From assembly GCF_041197575.1 (NCBI RefSeq), contig NZ_JBDKXB010000006.1:98564-162563 (forward strand): a stretch of DNA of 64,000 nt. The letters run 5' to 3'. The notes below the pieces were generated by a model, which had not been told where the DNA came from, did no database searches, and saw only the letters and a list, made by a program, of their open reading frames with translations. The translations under genes were made by a program, and so were the position numbers. Positions 8,187-17,254 of the stretch are shown piece by piece (the first letter of the stretch is position 1; each line of letters starts with the position of its first letter). This DNA comes from Thioalkalicoccus limnaeus (GTDB lineage Bacteria > Pseudomonadota > Gammaproteobacteria > Chromatiales > Chromatiaceae).

Positions 8187-9386
8187 ATGACAACGCAACC
8201 TCGTTTCATCCAGATCCACACCCTGCACTCCTACCCCGCCGCGTTGATCAATCGCGACGATGCCGGGCTTGCCAAGCGCCTGCCGCTAGGTAACGCCATG
8301 CGCACACGGATCTCTTCGCAATGCCTGAAGCGGCACTGGCGGATCGCCGATGACCGGTTCGCATTGTCACAGCTGGCAGTGCCGATGGCGATCCGCTCGC
8401 GGGGGACGCTGGAGCTGATTCGTAAGCGGATCGTCGAGGGCGGTGTTGCGGAAACTCTGGCCCAAGCGGCGGTGGAGGCGTTGCGTAATGGCGGGTTGGT
8501 CGACCGAGCCGGGAAGGAGATGAAGGGTAATGAGGCACTGAAGACCGGGCAGGCCGTCTTGATGGGGAGGGCCGAGATCGATTATCTGGTCGGCCGCTGT
8601 ATCGAGGCGGCGCAAGCCAATAGCGACGACACCGCGTTACGTGGCGCTGTGGCCAAGATGCTCAAGGATGAGAAGAAGAATATCGAGGCCCTGAAACATG
8701 GCAGTGGCCTGGAGTCCGCCCTGTTCGGCCGGATGGTCACCTCCGATGTCCTCGCCAGCCGCGACGCGGCGGTCTACGTGGCCCACGCCTTTACCGTACA
8801 TGAGGCGCAGGTGGAGAACGACTATTTCACCGTCGTCGATGATCTCCTCGAGGAAAGCGGAGAGATCGGCTCGGCGGGCATCTTCGACACCGAGCTCGCC
8901 TCGGGACTCTACTATGGCTACGTCGTGGTCGATGTCCGCCAACTGGTCGAGAACCTGGAGGGTATCGAGGCCAAGGACTGCTTTTCTGCCACGACGCCGC
9001 CCGAGAAGCGCGAGTTGGCGGGCAAGGTCGTCGAGCACCTGTTGCACCTGATCGCCACTGTCAGTCCCGGCGCCAAACGCGGTTCGACAGCTCCTTTCGA
9101 CTGGGCGAAGCTCGCGCTGGTCGAGGTGGGCGATTGGCAGCCGCGCAGTTTGGCGGGAGCCTTTCATGATGCCTTGCCGCTGTCATCGAAGGACGGCAGA
9201 CCGATGCGCGAGCGCGCCGTGGCGTGCCTGAGCGGCGAAATCGCCAAGATGGACGAGGCCTATGGTGCGACCCTGACACGCCGTGTGATGGCGCTCGACC
9301 CGGTCGAGATCCCCAACGCGCAACGCCTCGACCTCAGCGCACTCGCCACTTGGGCCGCTGACACGATCATGACAGGGGCGTGTTGA
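8187..9386 (+). CDS. casC: Cascade backbone subunit CasC (Cas7e/Cse4)
   Basis: A 399-residue protein opening MTTQPRFIQIHTLHSYPAAL, with the family motifs NRDDAGLAKRLPLGNAMRTR and SSQCLKRHWR. These are the start of the RRM-like palm of Cas7e, six copies of which coat the crRNA spacer. Residues around FGRMVTSDVLASRDAAVYVAHAF match the conserved core. It is slightly longer than the E. coli protein (363). The ATG has AAGGAAA upstream and follows casB by 21 bp; casD begins one base after its stop. Confidence 0.94.
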   Translation: MTTQPRFIQIHTLHSYPAALINRDDAGLAKRLPLGNAMRTRISSQCLKRHWRIADDRFALSQLAVPMAIRSRGTLELIRKRIVEGGVAETLAQAAVEALRNGGLVDRAGKEMKGNEALKTGQAVLMGRAEIDYLVGRCIEAAQANSDDTALRGAVAKMLKDEKKNIEALKHGSGLESALFGRMVTSDVLASRDAAVYVAHAFTVHEAQVENDYFTVVDDLLEESGEIGSAGIFDTELASGLYYGYVVVDVRQLVENLEGIEAKDCFSATTPPEKRELAGKVVEHLLHLIATVSPGAKRGSTAPFDWAKLALVEVGDWQPRSLAGAFHDALPLSSKDGRPMRERAVACLSGEIAKMDEAYGATLTRRVMALDPVEIPNAQRLDLSALATWAADTIMTGAC

Positions 9387-9387
9387 C

Positions 9388-10104
9388 ATGCCTCGCCATC
9401 TCCTCCTGCGGCTCGAGGCGCCGCTGATGGCGTTCGGTCGGGAAACCATCGACAACTTCGGCATTATCCGCGACTTTCCGGCGCTGTCGATGATCACCGG
9501 CCTGCTGGCCAACGCGCTGGGTTGGCGACGCGAGGAAACCGGGAAACATGATCGATTGCAGGAACGGCTTGTCTTGGGCGCGCGCCTGGAGCGGCCCGGA
9601 ACACGTCTGCAAGATAACCAGAACGCCCGATTGTCGAAGGACGACAAGGGCTGGACGACCAAGGGTAAACCCGAGGAACGGGCTGGCGGGGCAGGTACCT
9701 ACGAGAGTCCGCATCGCCGGTTTCGCGACTACCACGCCGACCTCTCCATGCTCGTGGCCCTGCGTCTGGAACCGACCGACGAGCCCCCGACACTGGATGA
9801 TTTGATTGCGGCCCTCGATCACCCCGCCCGCCCGCTCTTCATCGGTCGCAAGCCATGCCTGCCGAGCCGCCGGCTATTCGCCGGTTGGCACGAAGGCGAG
9901 AGCGTTTCGCATGTCCTGCGCTCCGTGCCCTTGCCGAACGATTCGCCAGAGGGGGCGCGGCTGCAATGGCCGGATGGCGAGGGGACGCTGCCGGGCGACC
10001 GGGCACTCGACCTCTGCGACGAGCGCAACTGGACCAGTGGCGTCCACGGTGGCTGGCGACCGATTCGGGAAGGCCGGATTCGGGCCGAGGAGGAGTCGGC
10101 ATGA
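9388..10104 (+). CDS. casD: Cascade subunit CasD (Cas5e)
   Basis: A 238-residue RAMP protein starting MPRHLLLRLEAPLMAFGRET. LRLEAPLMAFG, FPALSMITGLLANALGW and FIGRKPCLPSR are hallmarks of Cas5e, which caps the 5' handle of the crRNA and bridges to CasA. One base separates it from casC, and its stop overlaps the casE start as ATGA. Length is close to the E. coli protein (224). Confidence 0.94.
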   Translation: MPRHLLLRLEAPLMAFGRETIDNFGIIRDFPALSMITGLLANALGWRREETGKHDRLQERLVLGARLERPGTRLQDNQNARLSKDDKGWTTKGKPEERAGGAGTYESPHRRFRDYHADLSMLVALRLEPTDEPPTLDDLIAALDHPARPLFIGRKPCLPSRRLFAGWHEGESVSHVLRSVPLPNDSPEGARLQWPDGEGTLPGDRALDLCDERNWTSGVHGGWRPIREGRIRAEEESA

Positions 10105-10820
10105 GCCTTTTCTTGCTGCATTGTTCGCCGGATCCCGAAGCGCTGTCGATCTGGGCGACCCGCCATCGTCTGTTGTCGCCAGACGGCGAAAATGGATACG
10201 CCTTGCATGCCCTGCTCACGGCGGCCTTCGGCGAGCGGTCCCCTAAGCCGTTTCGCTATCTTGGCGCGCGACAAGGTCTCTTGGCCTACTCGGACCATCC
10301 TCCGGCGTTGCTGCATGACAACGCGGCTCTGGCGACCCCCGACGTGGCCCGGGCACTTGGGTTGGACACCCTCGCGGTTCGGCCGTTTCCGACAGCCTGG
10401 ACCACCGGTCAAACTTTGAATTTCGAGGTCCGGGTACGTCCCGTCCTCCGTGCAAAGGACGGGCGCGAGCGTGATGCCTTTCTGCACGCCATCGAAGCGG
10501 AATCGTCCCCTGAACAGCCAATCAGCCGCGAACCGATCTACGCCGAGTGGCTGCGCAAGCAGTTCGCCGAGCAGGATGCGGCGCAGATGCTTCAGGTCGG
10601 TATGGACGCCTTTCGGCTCAGTCGCGTGATCCGACGGGCCGGGGTCGATGAAGCAGGGCAGCGCAAGGTGCGCACGCCGTCTGGCCCTGACGCCGTGTTC
10701 AAGGGGCAATTGCGTGTTGGCGATGGGCAAGCCTTTACCCGCCTGCTGACGCGCGGAATCGGCCGACACCGCGCCTTCGGCTTCGGGATGCTGTTGCTAA
10801 AGCCGGCGCGCCCATGCTGA
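10101..10820 (+). CDS. casE: crRNA-processing endonuclease CasE (Cas6e)
   Basis: A 239-residue RAMP protein that cuts the repeat hairpin of the pre-crRNA and stays bound to its 3' end. The expected general-base histidine is present as H36 in GYALHALLTAAFG, and the C-terminal glycine-rich loop reads GIGRHRAFGFGMLLL. The ATG overlaps the casD stop (ATGA) and has GAGGAG eight bases upstream; the open frame back to 9855 lies within casD. Its substrate, a GC-rich hairpin repeat, is the array at 12037. The cas1 start overlaps its end by 7 bp. Confidence 0.94.
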   Translation: MSLFLLHCSPDPEALSIWATRHRLLSPDGENGYALHALLTAAFGERSPKPFRYLGARQGLLAYSDHPPALLHDNAALATPDVARALGLDTLAVRPFPTAWTTGQTLNFEVRVRPVLRAKDGRERDAFLHAIEAESSPEQPISREPIYAEWLRKQFAEQDAAQMLQVGMDAFRLSRVIRRAGVDEAGQRKVRTPSGPDAVFKGQLRVGDGQAFTRLLTRGIGRHRAFGFGMLLLKPARPC

Positions 10821-11704
10821 AAGGGCGGCTCGGTCTCGAAACCTCGCGGATGCCACATGCCGATCGGCATGGGCTGATCTGGTTCGAGCGCGGCGAGTTG
10901 TGCGTCATCGACGGCTGTCTGCACTTCTTCGCCGGAAAAGACTCGCTGACGCCCTACTCGGTGCAGATCCCGCACCAGACGGTCTCGATGATCCTCCTCG
11001 GACCTGGCAGCACCGTCACCCACGACGCCCTGCGGTTGCTGGCTCGACATGGCACCCTGATGGCGGCCGTCGGAGAGGACGGCGTGCGCTGCTATACCGC
11101 ACCGCCGTTGCTGCCGGATCGCTCCGACATCGCGCGCCGTCAGGCCGAGCTTTGGGGGAATCCACGTCGTCGCATCAGCGTTGCCCGTCATATGTACGCC
11201 CTGCGTCTCGGGGAAGTGCTGCCCCACCGCGATCTCGATACCCTGCGCGGGATCGAAGGCTCCCGCGTCAAGGCAACCTATCAGCTGATGGCGCAGCGCT
11301 ACGGCATCGAATGGAAGGGACGGCGTTACGATCGCGCCAATCCGAACGCCGCGGATATCCCAAATCAAGCGATCAATCATGCGGCAACCGCAGTGCAAGC
11401 CGCTGCTGCGATCGCGGTACAGGCGGTCGCGGCGATCCCGCAACTCGGGTTCATTCATGAAGATTCAGGTCAGTCTTTCATCCTCGATATCGCCGATCTG
11501 TTTCGGGACAACATCACCTTGCAGATCGCGTTCACGGTCGCCAAGAAGGCCGAGACTGACAGTCAGTCGGTCGATCGCTTGGTCAGGCGTGAAGCGGCAA
11601 CCGTGTTCCGCCAACAGGGGGTGATTCCAGCCATGATCGACCGGATCAAACAAGTTATCCGCATGGAGGAGATCAATGCCTCTGGTCATGATCGTAACCC
11701 GTGA
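10814..11704 (+). CDS. cas1: CRISPR integrase Cas1 (type I-E)
   Basis: A 296-residue protein that, with Cas2, inserts new spacers at the leader end. The metal-binding residues can be assigned as E148 (GIEGSRVKA), H215 (LGFIHEDSG) and D225/D228 (ILDIADLF). TPYSVQIPHQTVSMILLGPG is a signature of the N-terminal beta domain in type I-E. The region before the histidine is unusually alanine-rich (AATAVQAAAAIAVQAVAAI) but keeps the family length. The start overlaps casE; cas2 overlaps its end by 29 bp. No interruption is visible, so adaptation may still work. Confidence 0.94.
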   Translation: MLKGRLGLETSRMPHADRHGLIWFERGELCVIDGCLHFFAGKDSLTPYSVQIPHQTVSMILLGPGSTVTHDALRLLARHGTLMAAVGEDGVRCYTAPPLLPDRSDIARRQAELWGNPRRRISVARHMYALRLGEVLPHRDLDTLRGIEGSRVKATYQLMAQRYGIEWKGRRYDRANPNAADIPNQAINHAATAVQAAAAIAVQAVAAIPQLGFIHEDSGQSFILDIADLFRDNITLQIAFTVAKKAETDSQSVDRLVRREAATVFRQQGVIPAMIDRIKQVIRMEEINASGHDRNP

Positions 11705-11972
11705 TGTGGCAAACCGATATCGGGGATACCTTGGATCGCTCATGCTGGAGGTGGCGCCAACTGTCTACATCTCGCCACGTATGAATCCCGGTGTCCGCTC
11801 GCGCACATGGGCTGTCCTGACGAGTTGGCATACAGCGGAGCCACAAGGGAGCGTAGTGATGGTATGGAAGGATGTGAACGAAACCGGTGGAATCGGTATC
11901 GCTACGTTGGGAACACCTCCAAGAGAGCTCCTAGATGTGGACGGCTTATGGTTGGTGCGGAAGCCCTTGTAG
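11676..11972 (+). CDS. cas2: CRISPR adaptation protein Cas2 (type I-E)
   Basis: A 98-residue ferredoxin-fold protein, MPLVMIVTRDVANRYRGYLG, with LMLEVAPTVYIS, VVMVWKDVNETG and the C-terminal LDVDGLWLVRKPL typical of Cas2e. It is the structural core of the Cas1-Cas2 integration complex. A GGAGGAG ribosome site precedes the ATG inside cas1. The stop lies 64 bases before the first CRISPR repeat. Confidence 0.93.
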   Translation: MPLVMIVTRDVANRYRGYLGSLMLEVAPTVYISPRMNPGVRSRTWAVLTSWHTAEPQGSVVMVWKDVNETGGIGIATLGTPPRELLDVDGLWLVRKPL

Positions 11973-12036
11973 ACGCTCTTTAAAAACTGATCGCTCTCCT
12001 GATTTACGCTGTTATAGCAATGTTTTAACTGCGAGA
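11973..12036 (+). promoter_or_regulatory. CRISPR leader
   Basis: The 64 bases between cas2 and the first repeat are markedly AT-rich compared with everything around them (CTCTTTAAAAACTG, TGTTATAGCAATGTTTTAAC). By analogy with other type I-E loci this is the leader, carrying the array promoter and the site of spacer integration. The repeat orientation supports transcription rightwards from here. A TGTTATAG -10-like box is visible, but I cannot assign a good -35 or an IHF site. Confidence 0.75.
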
Positions 12037-15000
12037 GATTCCCCCGCGCTCGCGGGGATAGGCCCGAAAGCGCTTGGGTGGATCAGGCGTTTGTGCTGAT
12101 TCCCCCGCGCTCGCGGGGATAGGCCCCCCGGCGTGATCACCTCGGCCTACGGTCCGGAGATTCCCCCGCGCTCGCGGGGATAGGCCCCGCGCAAACCGTC
12201 CCAAACGCAGACCCATGGGGATTCCCCCGCGCTCGCGGGGATAGGCCTGGTCCAGATCTTCGAACGCGAGCCCTACCAGGGATTCCCCCGCGCTCGCGGG
12301 GATAGGCCCTGACGCCGCAATATCTCGATCTGCGCATCCAGGATTCCCCCGCGCTCGCGGGGATAGGCCCTATTGTACAACACGGCGTCTCGGCTCGGAC
12401 GTGATTCCCCCGCGCTCGCGGGGATAGGCCCTCTGGTCGCGGGTTACAGGTTTATGGGATGACGATTCCCCCGCGCTCGCGGGGATAGGCCCCCTGGGCG
12501 CGCGACATGCCCGACATGCCCTACGATTCCCCCGCGCTCGCGGGGATAGGCCCGATGGTGATGGTCTTCATGTTCGGCTCATGGTGATTCCCCCGCGCTC
12601 GCGGGGATAGGCCTTTGATCTCACCATCCCCGGCCTCGTCCGAGACGATTCCCCCGCGCTCGCGGGGATAGGCCCCGTCTCCGTGGCGGGTCGAGATCCG
12701 GCGACCAGATTCCCCCGCGCTCGCGGGGATAGGCCGCCGACCTGCTACGTCGGCCCGACTGCCGATCTGATTCCCCCGCGCTCGCGGGGATAGGCCCGGG
12801 GCGCCGCCATGTGCCACAGCCAGATACTGGATTCCCCCGCGCTCGCGGGGATAGGCCCCCCGGACAGGCCGATGAAGAAGTCCTTGCTGTGATTCCCCCG
12901 CGCTCGCGGGGATAGGCCCTCTGGCCGACCGTCGACCCGGATCAGGCGCTCGATTCCCCCGCGCTCGCGGGGATAGGCCCACATTGGTCGGCACCCAGAT
13001 TCGCCCTTCGGCGATTCCCCCGCGCTCGCGGGGATAGGCCCAATGGGACACCGCTCGCCGGATGCGCGATGCCGATTCCCCCGCGCTCGCGGGGATAGGC
13101 CCGGGGCGTGGCCACATACCACGGCCAGATACTGGATTCCCCCGCGCTCGCGGGGATAGGCCCTTCAGGTACGGGATGCTGATCGATTCCGTGACGATTC
13201 CCCCGCGCTCGCGGGGATAGGCCCCAAGCTAAGGCCGCGAAATATCAAGAGCGGCTGATTCCCCCGCGCTCGCGGGGATAGGCCCTCGGGCAGGCGCTGG
13301 CGGGGCATATTGCTCACGATTCCCCCGCGCTCGCGGGGATAGGCCCAGCACGATTGTCCTGCCGGGCGCGTTCGAGCCGATTCCCCCGCGCTCGCGGGGA
13401 TAGGCCCGCCAATGTAGACGGCACTTCGTAGCACGGTGCGATTCCCCCGCGCTCGCGGGGATAGGCCCCAACTGGAGATAAGTCGTGATAGCATCCGAGC
13501 GATTCCCCCGCGCTCGCGGGGATAGGCCCACGGCGCCCTCACCTCTTGCCCTTGCCCACCCGATTCCCCCGCGCTCGCGGGGATAGGCCCAGTCGGCTCA
13601 AGCGAGCCAACAACAAGCAAGAGATTCCCCCGCGCTCGCGGGGATAGGCCCTGAATCTCCGGCCCCTCAGGCAGACGCGCAATGATTCCCCCGCGCTCGC
13701 GGGGATAGGCCCCTCCCAAGCCCGCACATGGCCCACAAGACCCAGATTCCCCCGCGCTCGCGGGGATAGGCCCGACGAGCATCCGGAACGCCCATACCCG
13801 AGCGAGATTCCCCCGCGCTCGCGGGGATAGGCCCCAGGACCGGCCGACCATAAGAGGACTCTGCCCGATTCCCCCGCGCTCGCGGGGATAGGCCTTTACC
13901 GACCGTCCAGCGTCACGGCATGATTCGGATTCCCCCGCGCTCGCGGGGATAGGCCCACTGTAATTTAAATACGACTGTAATTATGTTCGATTCCCCCGCG
14001 CTCGCGGGGATAGGCCGCCGCCACGTGCCGTCGACGACGGCCTGGCCGAGATTCCCCCGCGCTCGCGGGGATAGGCCCTATGATATTATGCTATCTATTC
14101 CATCCAAACTGATTCCCCCGCGCTCGCGGGGATAGGCCCCGGCGTGGCATCGGCGCCATTGGCCACGACCTGATTCCCCCGCGCTCGCGGGGATAGGCCC
14201 GGTGGCGTTGCGGGCGTCATGGGCCATCACACGATTCCCCCGCGCTCGCGGGGATAGGCCCCTCGCAGCCTGGATGTAATTCGGCGCTACCGAGATTCCC
14301 CCGCGCTCGCGGGGATAGGCCCCGGCGGAGTGCGGCGAGCGCCCATACGTCGTTGATTCCCCCGCGCTCGCGGGGATAGGCCCAAAAGAGCAAGTGCACG
14401 AGGCAGCTGCGGCTCGATTCCCCCGCGCTCGCGGGGATAGGCCCCCCCGGATACCGCCTGAAACAGCCCCCCGGCAGATTCCCCCGCGCTCGCGGGGATA
14501 GGCCCCGTGCACGGCGCGTAGAAATTTGGCATGTGCTGATTCCCCCGCGCTCGCGGGGATAGGCCCTGAACGCCCTGGGCGAGTGGGAGTACGTGCAGGA
14601 TTCCCCCGCGCTCGCGGGGATAGGCCCAGCCGGTTCACGAGCCCACCCGCTGCACCACCGATTCCCCCGCGCTCGCGGGGATAGGCCCTGCACGCCGGAC
14701 AGGGTCAGCGCCTTCAATCCGATTCCCCCGCGCTCGCGGGGATAGGCCCGACCCGGTGAACAGCGAGGACGCGCTGTTTGGGATTCCCCCGCGCTCGCGG
14801 GGATAGGCCCACGCGCATGCGCCTTACTCCTTCGCTCGCCGGGATTCCCCCGCGCTCGCGGGGATAGGCCCAGAAGCGGCCGCGAACACAGTGGCGCGAT
14901 CCGGATTCCCCCGCGCTCGCGGGGATAGGCCCATAGCAAATTCACCATTGCGCGATCGGGATCAGATTCCCCCGCGCTCGCGGGGATAGGCCCGAGGGAT

Positions 15001-15969
15001 GGGTTGTGGCCTTCGCGCCGTCCACGATTCCCCCGCGCTCGCGGGGATAGGCCCTCATGAAGATTCCCGATCCCGCCGGTGCCGAAGATTCCCCCGCGCT
15101 CGCGGGGATAGGCCCGTGCCAGACCCAGTACCGGAGCGACTGAAGGTGATTCCCCCGCGCTCGCGGGGATAGGCCGCCACCGCCGAGGAAATGAAGTGGC
15201 CTGAGCAGGATTCCCCCGCGCTCGCGGGGATAGGCCCCTTTGCCTTTATTGCGACGATTGAGGAAGCGCGATTCCCCCGCGCTCGCGGGGATAGGCCCCT
15301 TTTGCGGGCAAGGCCAGCAGTGGCATCGCTGATTCCCCCGCGCTCGCGGGGATAGGCCCTCGTCAATGATGTCGTTAGTGTCGGCGGTATGGATTCCCCC
15401 GCGCTCGCGGGGATAGGCCCTCAATTCGAGCCGTCGTCATTCTTCGCCTTCGGATTCCCCCGCGCTCGCGGGGATAGGCCCGCGCCGGATCCGGCTTACC
15501 GGCCTTCAGCGCCGATTCCCCCGCGCTCGCGGGGATAGGCCCAATTGACGGCTTGCGTGGCTTACAGATCGCTGGATTCCCCCGCGCTCGCGGGGATAGG
15601 CCCTCTCGCCGCCGGATGTGCGTCGGGCGAATCGAGATTCCCCCGCGCTCGCGGGGATAGGCCCTCGTCGATTCCCGCGGCTGCCCGTGGATCGAGGATT
15701 CCCCCGCGCTCGCGGGGATAGGCCCCCTGGCGTGGGTATCGGCGTCGATCAGTGCCGGATTCCCCCGCGCTCGCGGGGATAGGCCCGGGCCACCTGAGGT
15801 TATTTAGTTGCAACGGTGGATTCCCCCGCGCTCGCGGGGATAGGCCCTGACCCCACGGGCAGCACCTCCAGCGGCCTTTGATTCCCCCGCGCTCGCGGGG
15901 ATAGGCCCCGGGTCTATCGGCTCGGGCGGCGGAGGGTCCGGATTCCCCCGCGCTCGCGGGGATAGGCCA
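12037..15969 (+). CRISPR. Type I-E CRISPR array, 65 repeats and 64 spacers
   Basis: The repeat starts at 12037 and recurs every 61 bp without exception to 15941 (64 steps), giving 65 repeats and 64 spacers of 32 nt if the repeat is 29 nt. It reads GATTCCCCCGCG, CTCGCGGGGATA, GGCC plus one variable base. CCCCGCG-CTCG-CGGGG forms the hairpin cut by Cas6e, and the 8-nt crRNA handle would be ATAGGCC+N. Its similarity to the E. coli repeat fixes the orientation as rightwards. I see no mismatch in the first 28 bases of any repeat, even at the distal end. Base 29 is C in 58 of 64 spacer-bearing units. The exceptions are T before spacers 4, 10 and 31, and G before spacers 12, 33 and 52; the last repeat has A. 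Long minus-strand open frames across the array are artefacts. Confidence 0.99.
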
Positions 15970-16102
15970 TGACGAGGTCGAGCTGAAGCACTGGCTGGCG
16001 GAGGTGGAAGCCTTGCTGGCAGAGAAACTCGAACAGGGGCCGGTGGCGCTCTATGGGCATGGCGTATATACTGGATATACAATCGACTGCAAGGAAACCT
16101 GT
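15970..16102 (+). other. Open coding-like stretch between last repeat and vapB
   Basis: Directly after the last repeat, the frame that leads into vapB reads HDEVELKHWLAEVEALLAE then KLEQGPVALYGHG. This amphipathic, protein-like sequence has no start codon of its own and runs straight out of the repeat. It looks like the C-terminal end of a gene whose front part was lost when the array came to lie here. The rest (from 16064) is the vapBC operator and leader. I do not recognise the protein family. Confidence 0.35.
16064..16080 (+). promoter_or_regulatory. vapBC operator (perfect inverted repeat)
   Basis: GTATAT, five bases (ACTGG), then ATATAC: a perfect 6-bp inverted repeat 23 bases upstream of the vapB ATG. 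GTATAT/ATATAC arms are the kind of operator bound by VapB-type AbrB-fold antitoxins for autoregulation. It overlaps where the promoter -10 region would be. Confidence 0.65.
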
Positions 16103-16381
16103 ATGCTCACGCGAGTCTTCAAAAGCGGGAATTCCATGGCCGTGCGCATTCCTAAGGAGTTGGCCTTTGCGGACGGCATTCAGGAAGTCGAGATCGAGCG
16201 TATCGGCAACACGCTCGTCGTCCGCCCCGCGGGAGCGCAAACCCTCGGCGACGTGATGGATATCTGCGCCATGTTTACGCCCGACTTCATGGCGGATGGC
16301 CGCGATGAATCGCCGGAGGTCGAGCGAGATCGGGAGGCTTTCGGCAGCCCAGCCGGCGGGAAGGCGACCGCCGACTCATGA
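16103..16381 (+). CDS. vapB: Antitoxin VapB/VagC (AbrB fold)
   Basis: A 92-residue protein starting MLTRVFKSGNSMAVRIPKEL. VFKSGNSMAVRIPKEL is the DNA-binding swapped-hairpin AbrB/SpoVT motif, and IERIGNTLVVRP completes it. The charged C-terminal half would wrap and neutralise the VapC toxin. The ATG has AAGGAAA six bases upstream. Its stop overlaps the vapC start (ATGA), so the two are translated together. The inverted-repeat operator just upstream supports autoregulation. Confidence 0.92.
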   Translation: MLTRVFKSGNSMAVRIPKELAFADGIQEVEIERIGNTLVVRPAGAQTLGDVMDICAMFTPDFMADGRDESPEVERDREAFGSPAGGKATADS

Positions 16382-16782
16382 GATATCTGCTGGATACCAA
16401 TATTTGCATCTATGTCATGCAACGTCGGCCCGCTTCGGTAGCCGCCCGTTTCGAATCGCTGAGTCGGGGCGATGTCGGCATGTCGATCATCACCTATGCG
16501 GAAATCCGCGCCGGGATCGAGAAGCGCCCCGACAGCCGAAAGCACAACGAAATGATCCTGGATCTGTTCGTGCAGCGGGTTCCGTATCTTCCCTTCGACG
16601 AAGCCGCGGCTCACGCCTACGGCGTGCTGCGAGCCGCCGTTCCCGATCGCCGGCGCAATGCCATGGATCGCCTGATCGCCGCTCACGCGCTCGGCATCGG
16701 CGCTACCCTGGTCACCAACAACGAAGACGACTTCAAGGACTATCCTGGTCTGGTCGTCGAAAACTGGATCCTTGACTCATGA
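16378..16782 (+). CDS. vapC: PIN-domain ribonuclease toxin VapC
   Basis: A 134-residue PIN-domain protein, MRYLLDTNICIYVMQRRP. The acidic metal site typical of VapC toxins is complete: D6 (LLDTN), E42 (TYAEIRAGI), D97 (NAMDRLIAAHAL) and D117/D118 (TNNEDDF). Such toxins cut tRNA or rRNA when the labile VapB is degraded. It overlaps vapB by four bases. No damage is visible, so the module is probably active. Confidence 0.93.
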   Translation: MRYLLDTNICIYVMQRRPASVAARFESLSRGDVGMSIITYAEIRAGIEKRPDSRKHNEMILDLFVQRVPYLPFDEAAAHAYGVLRAAVPDRRRNAMDRLIAAHALGIGATLVTNNEDDFKDYPGLVVENWILDS

Positions 16783-17254
16783 CCGCTCCGCCCGAAAAGC
16801 CCCTCCGCCCTCAGCGGAAAAACCCCGTCAACGCCGCACGCGACGCGGCGGATCTTGGCCGTCAACGTCTGGCGCAAAAACGATACGGCGATCGAGGGCG
16901 ATTCCGACCAAATCTCAACGTCCACCACCCCGCCGACCAACAACCGTGCCTGACTGGACCTATAGGTAAGCGGCAGTTCGCTCGCTCCGGGGACGCGGAA
17001 ATACGGTGATATCGTCGCGCCTGCCCCGAGCGGCCGAAGCAGACCTCCCCGGCGCTTACCCGTGACAAAACTCTTATTCACCCCGAGATTCGGGAACGAG
17101 CGAAGGCTGAATGCCGATCTCGTCGTGCCCGTTGCAGCGCGAGCCGACGGTCTCGGCGATTCTCCCAGCCCCCGACACGCGGCGTCGATGGCAGCCATCG
17201 ACGCGCGAAGGTGTATCGGCGTCTTCTCGCAACAGACCCCTCGTGGAGGAACCA
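16783..17254. other. Intergenic stretch after vapC
   Basis: About 470 bases in which I can support no gene. Several open frames exist on both strands, but none has a convincing ribosome site, codon pattern or recognisable motif. The only clear signal is a GGAGGA at 17245-17250 serving the next gene. Confidence 0.4.

Noticed and set aside
12037..15969. Spacers targeting genes within this window
   Set aside because: By eye I found no spacer matching other parts of the window. This was not an exhaustive comparison, so it is not claimed either way for the genome.
12025..16082. Long minus-strand open frames across the array encoding repeats such as GLSPRARGN, PIPASAGES and AYPRERGG
   Set aside because: They are translations of the CRISPR repeat in its three frames. 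The 61-bp unit is not a multiple of three, so the frame cycles and the apparent repeat protein is an artefact often mis-annotated in databases.
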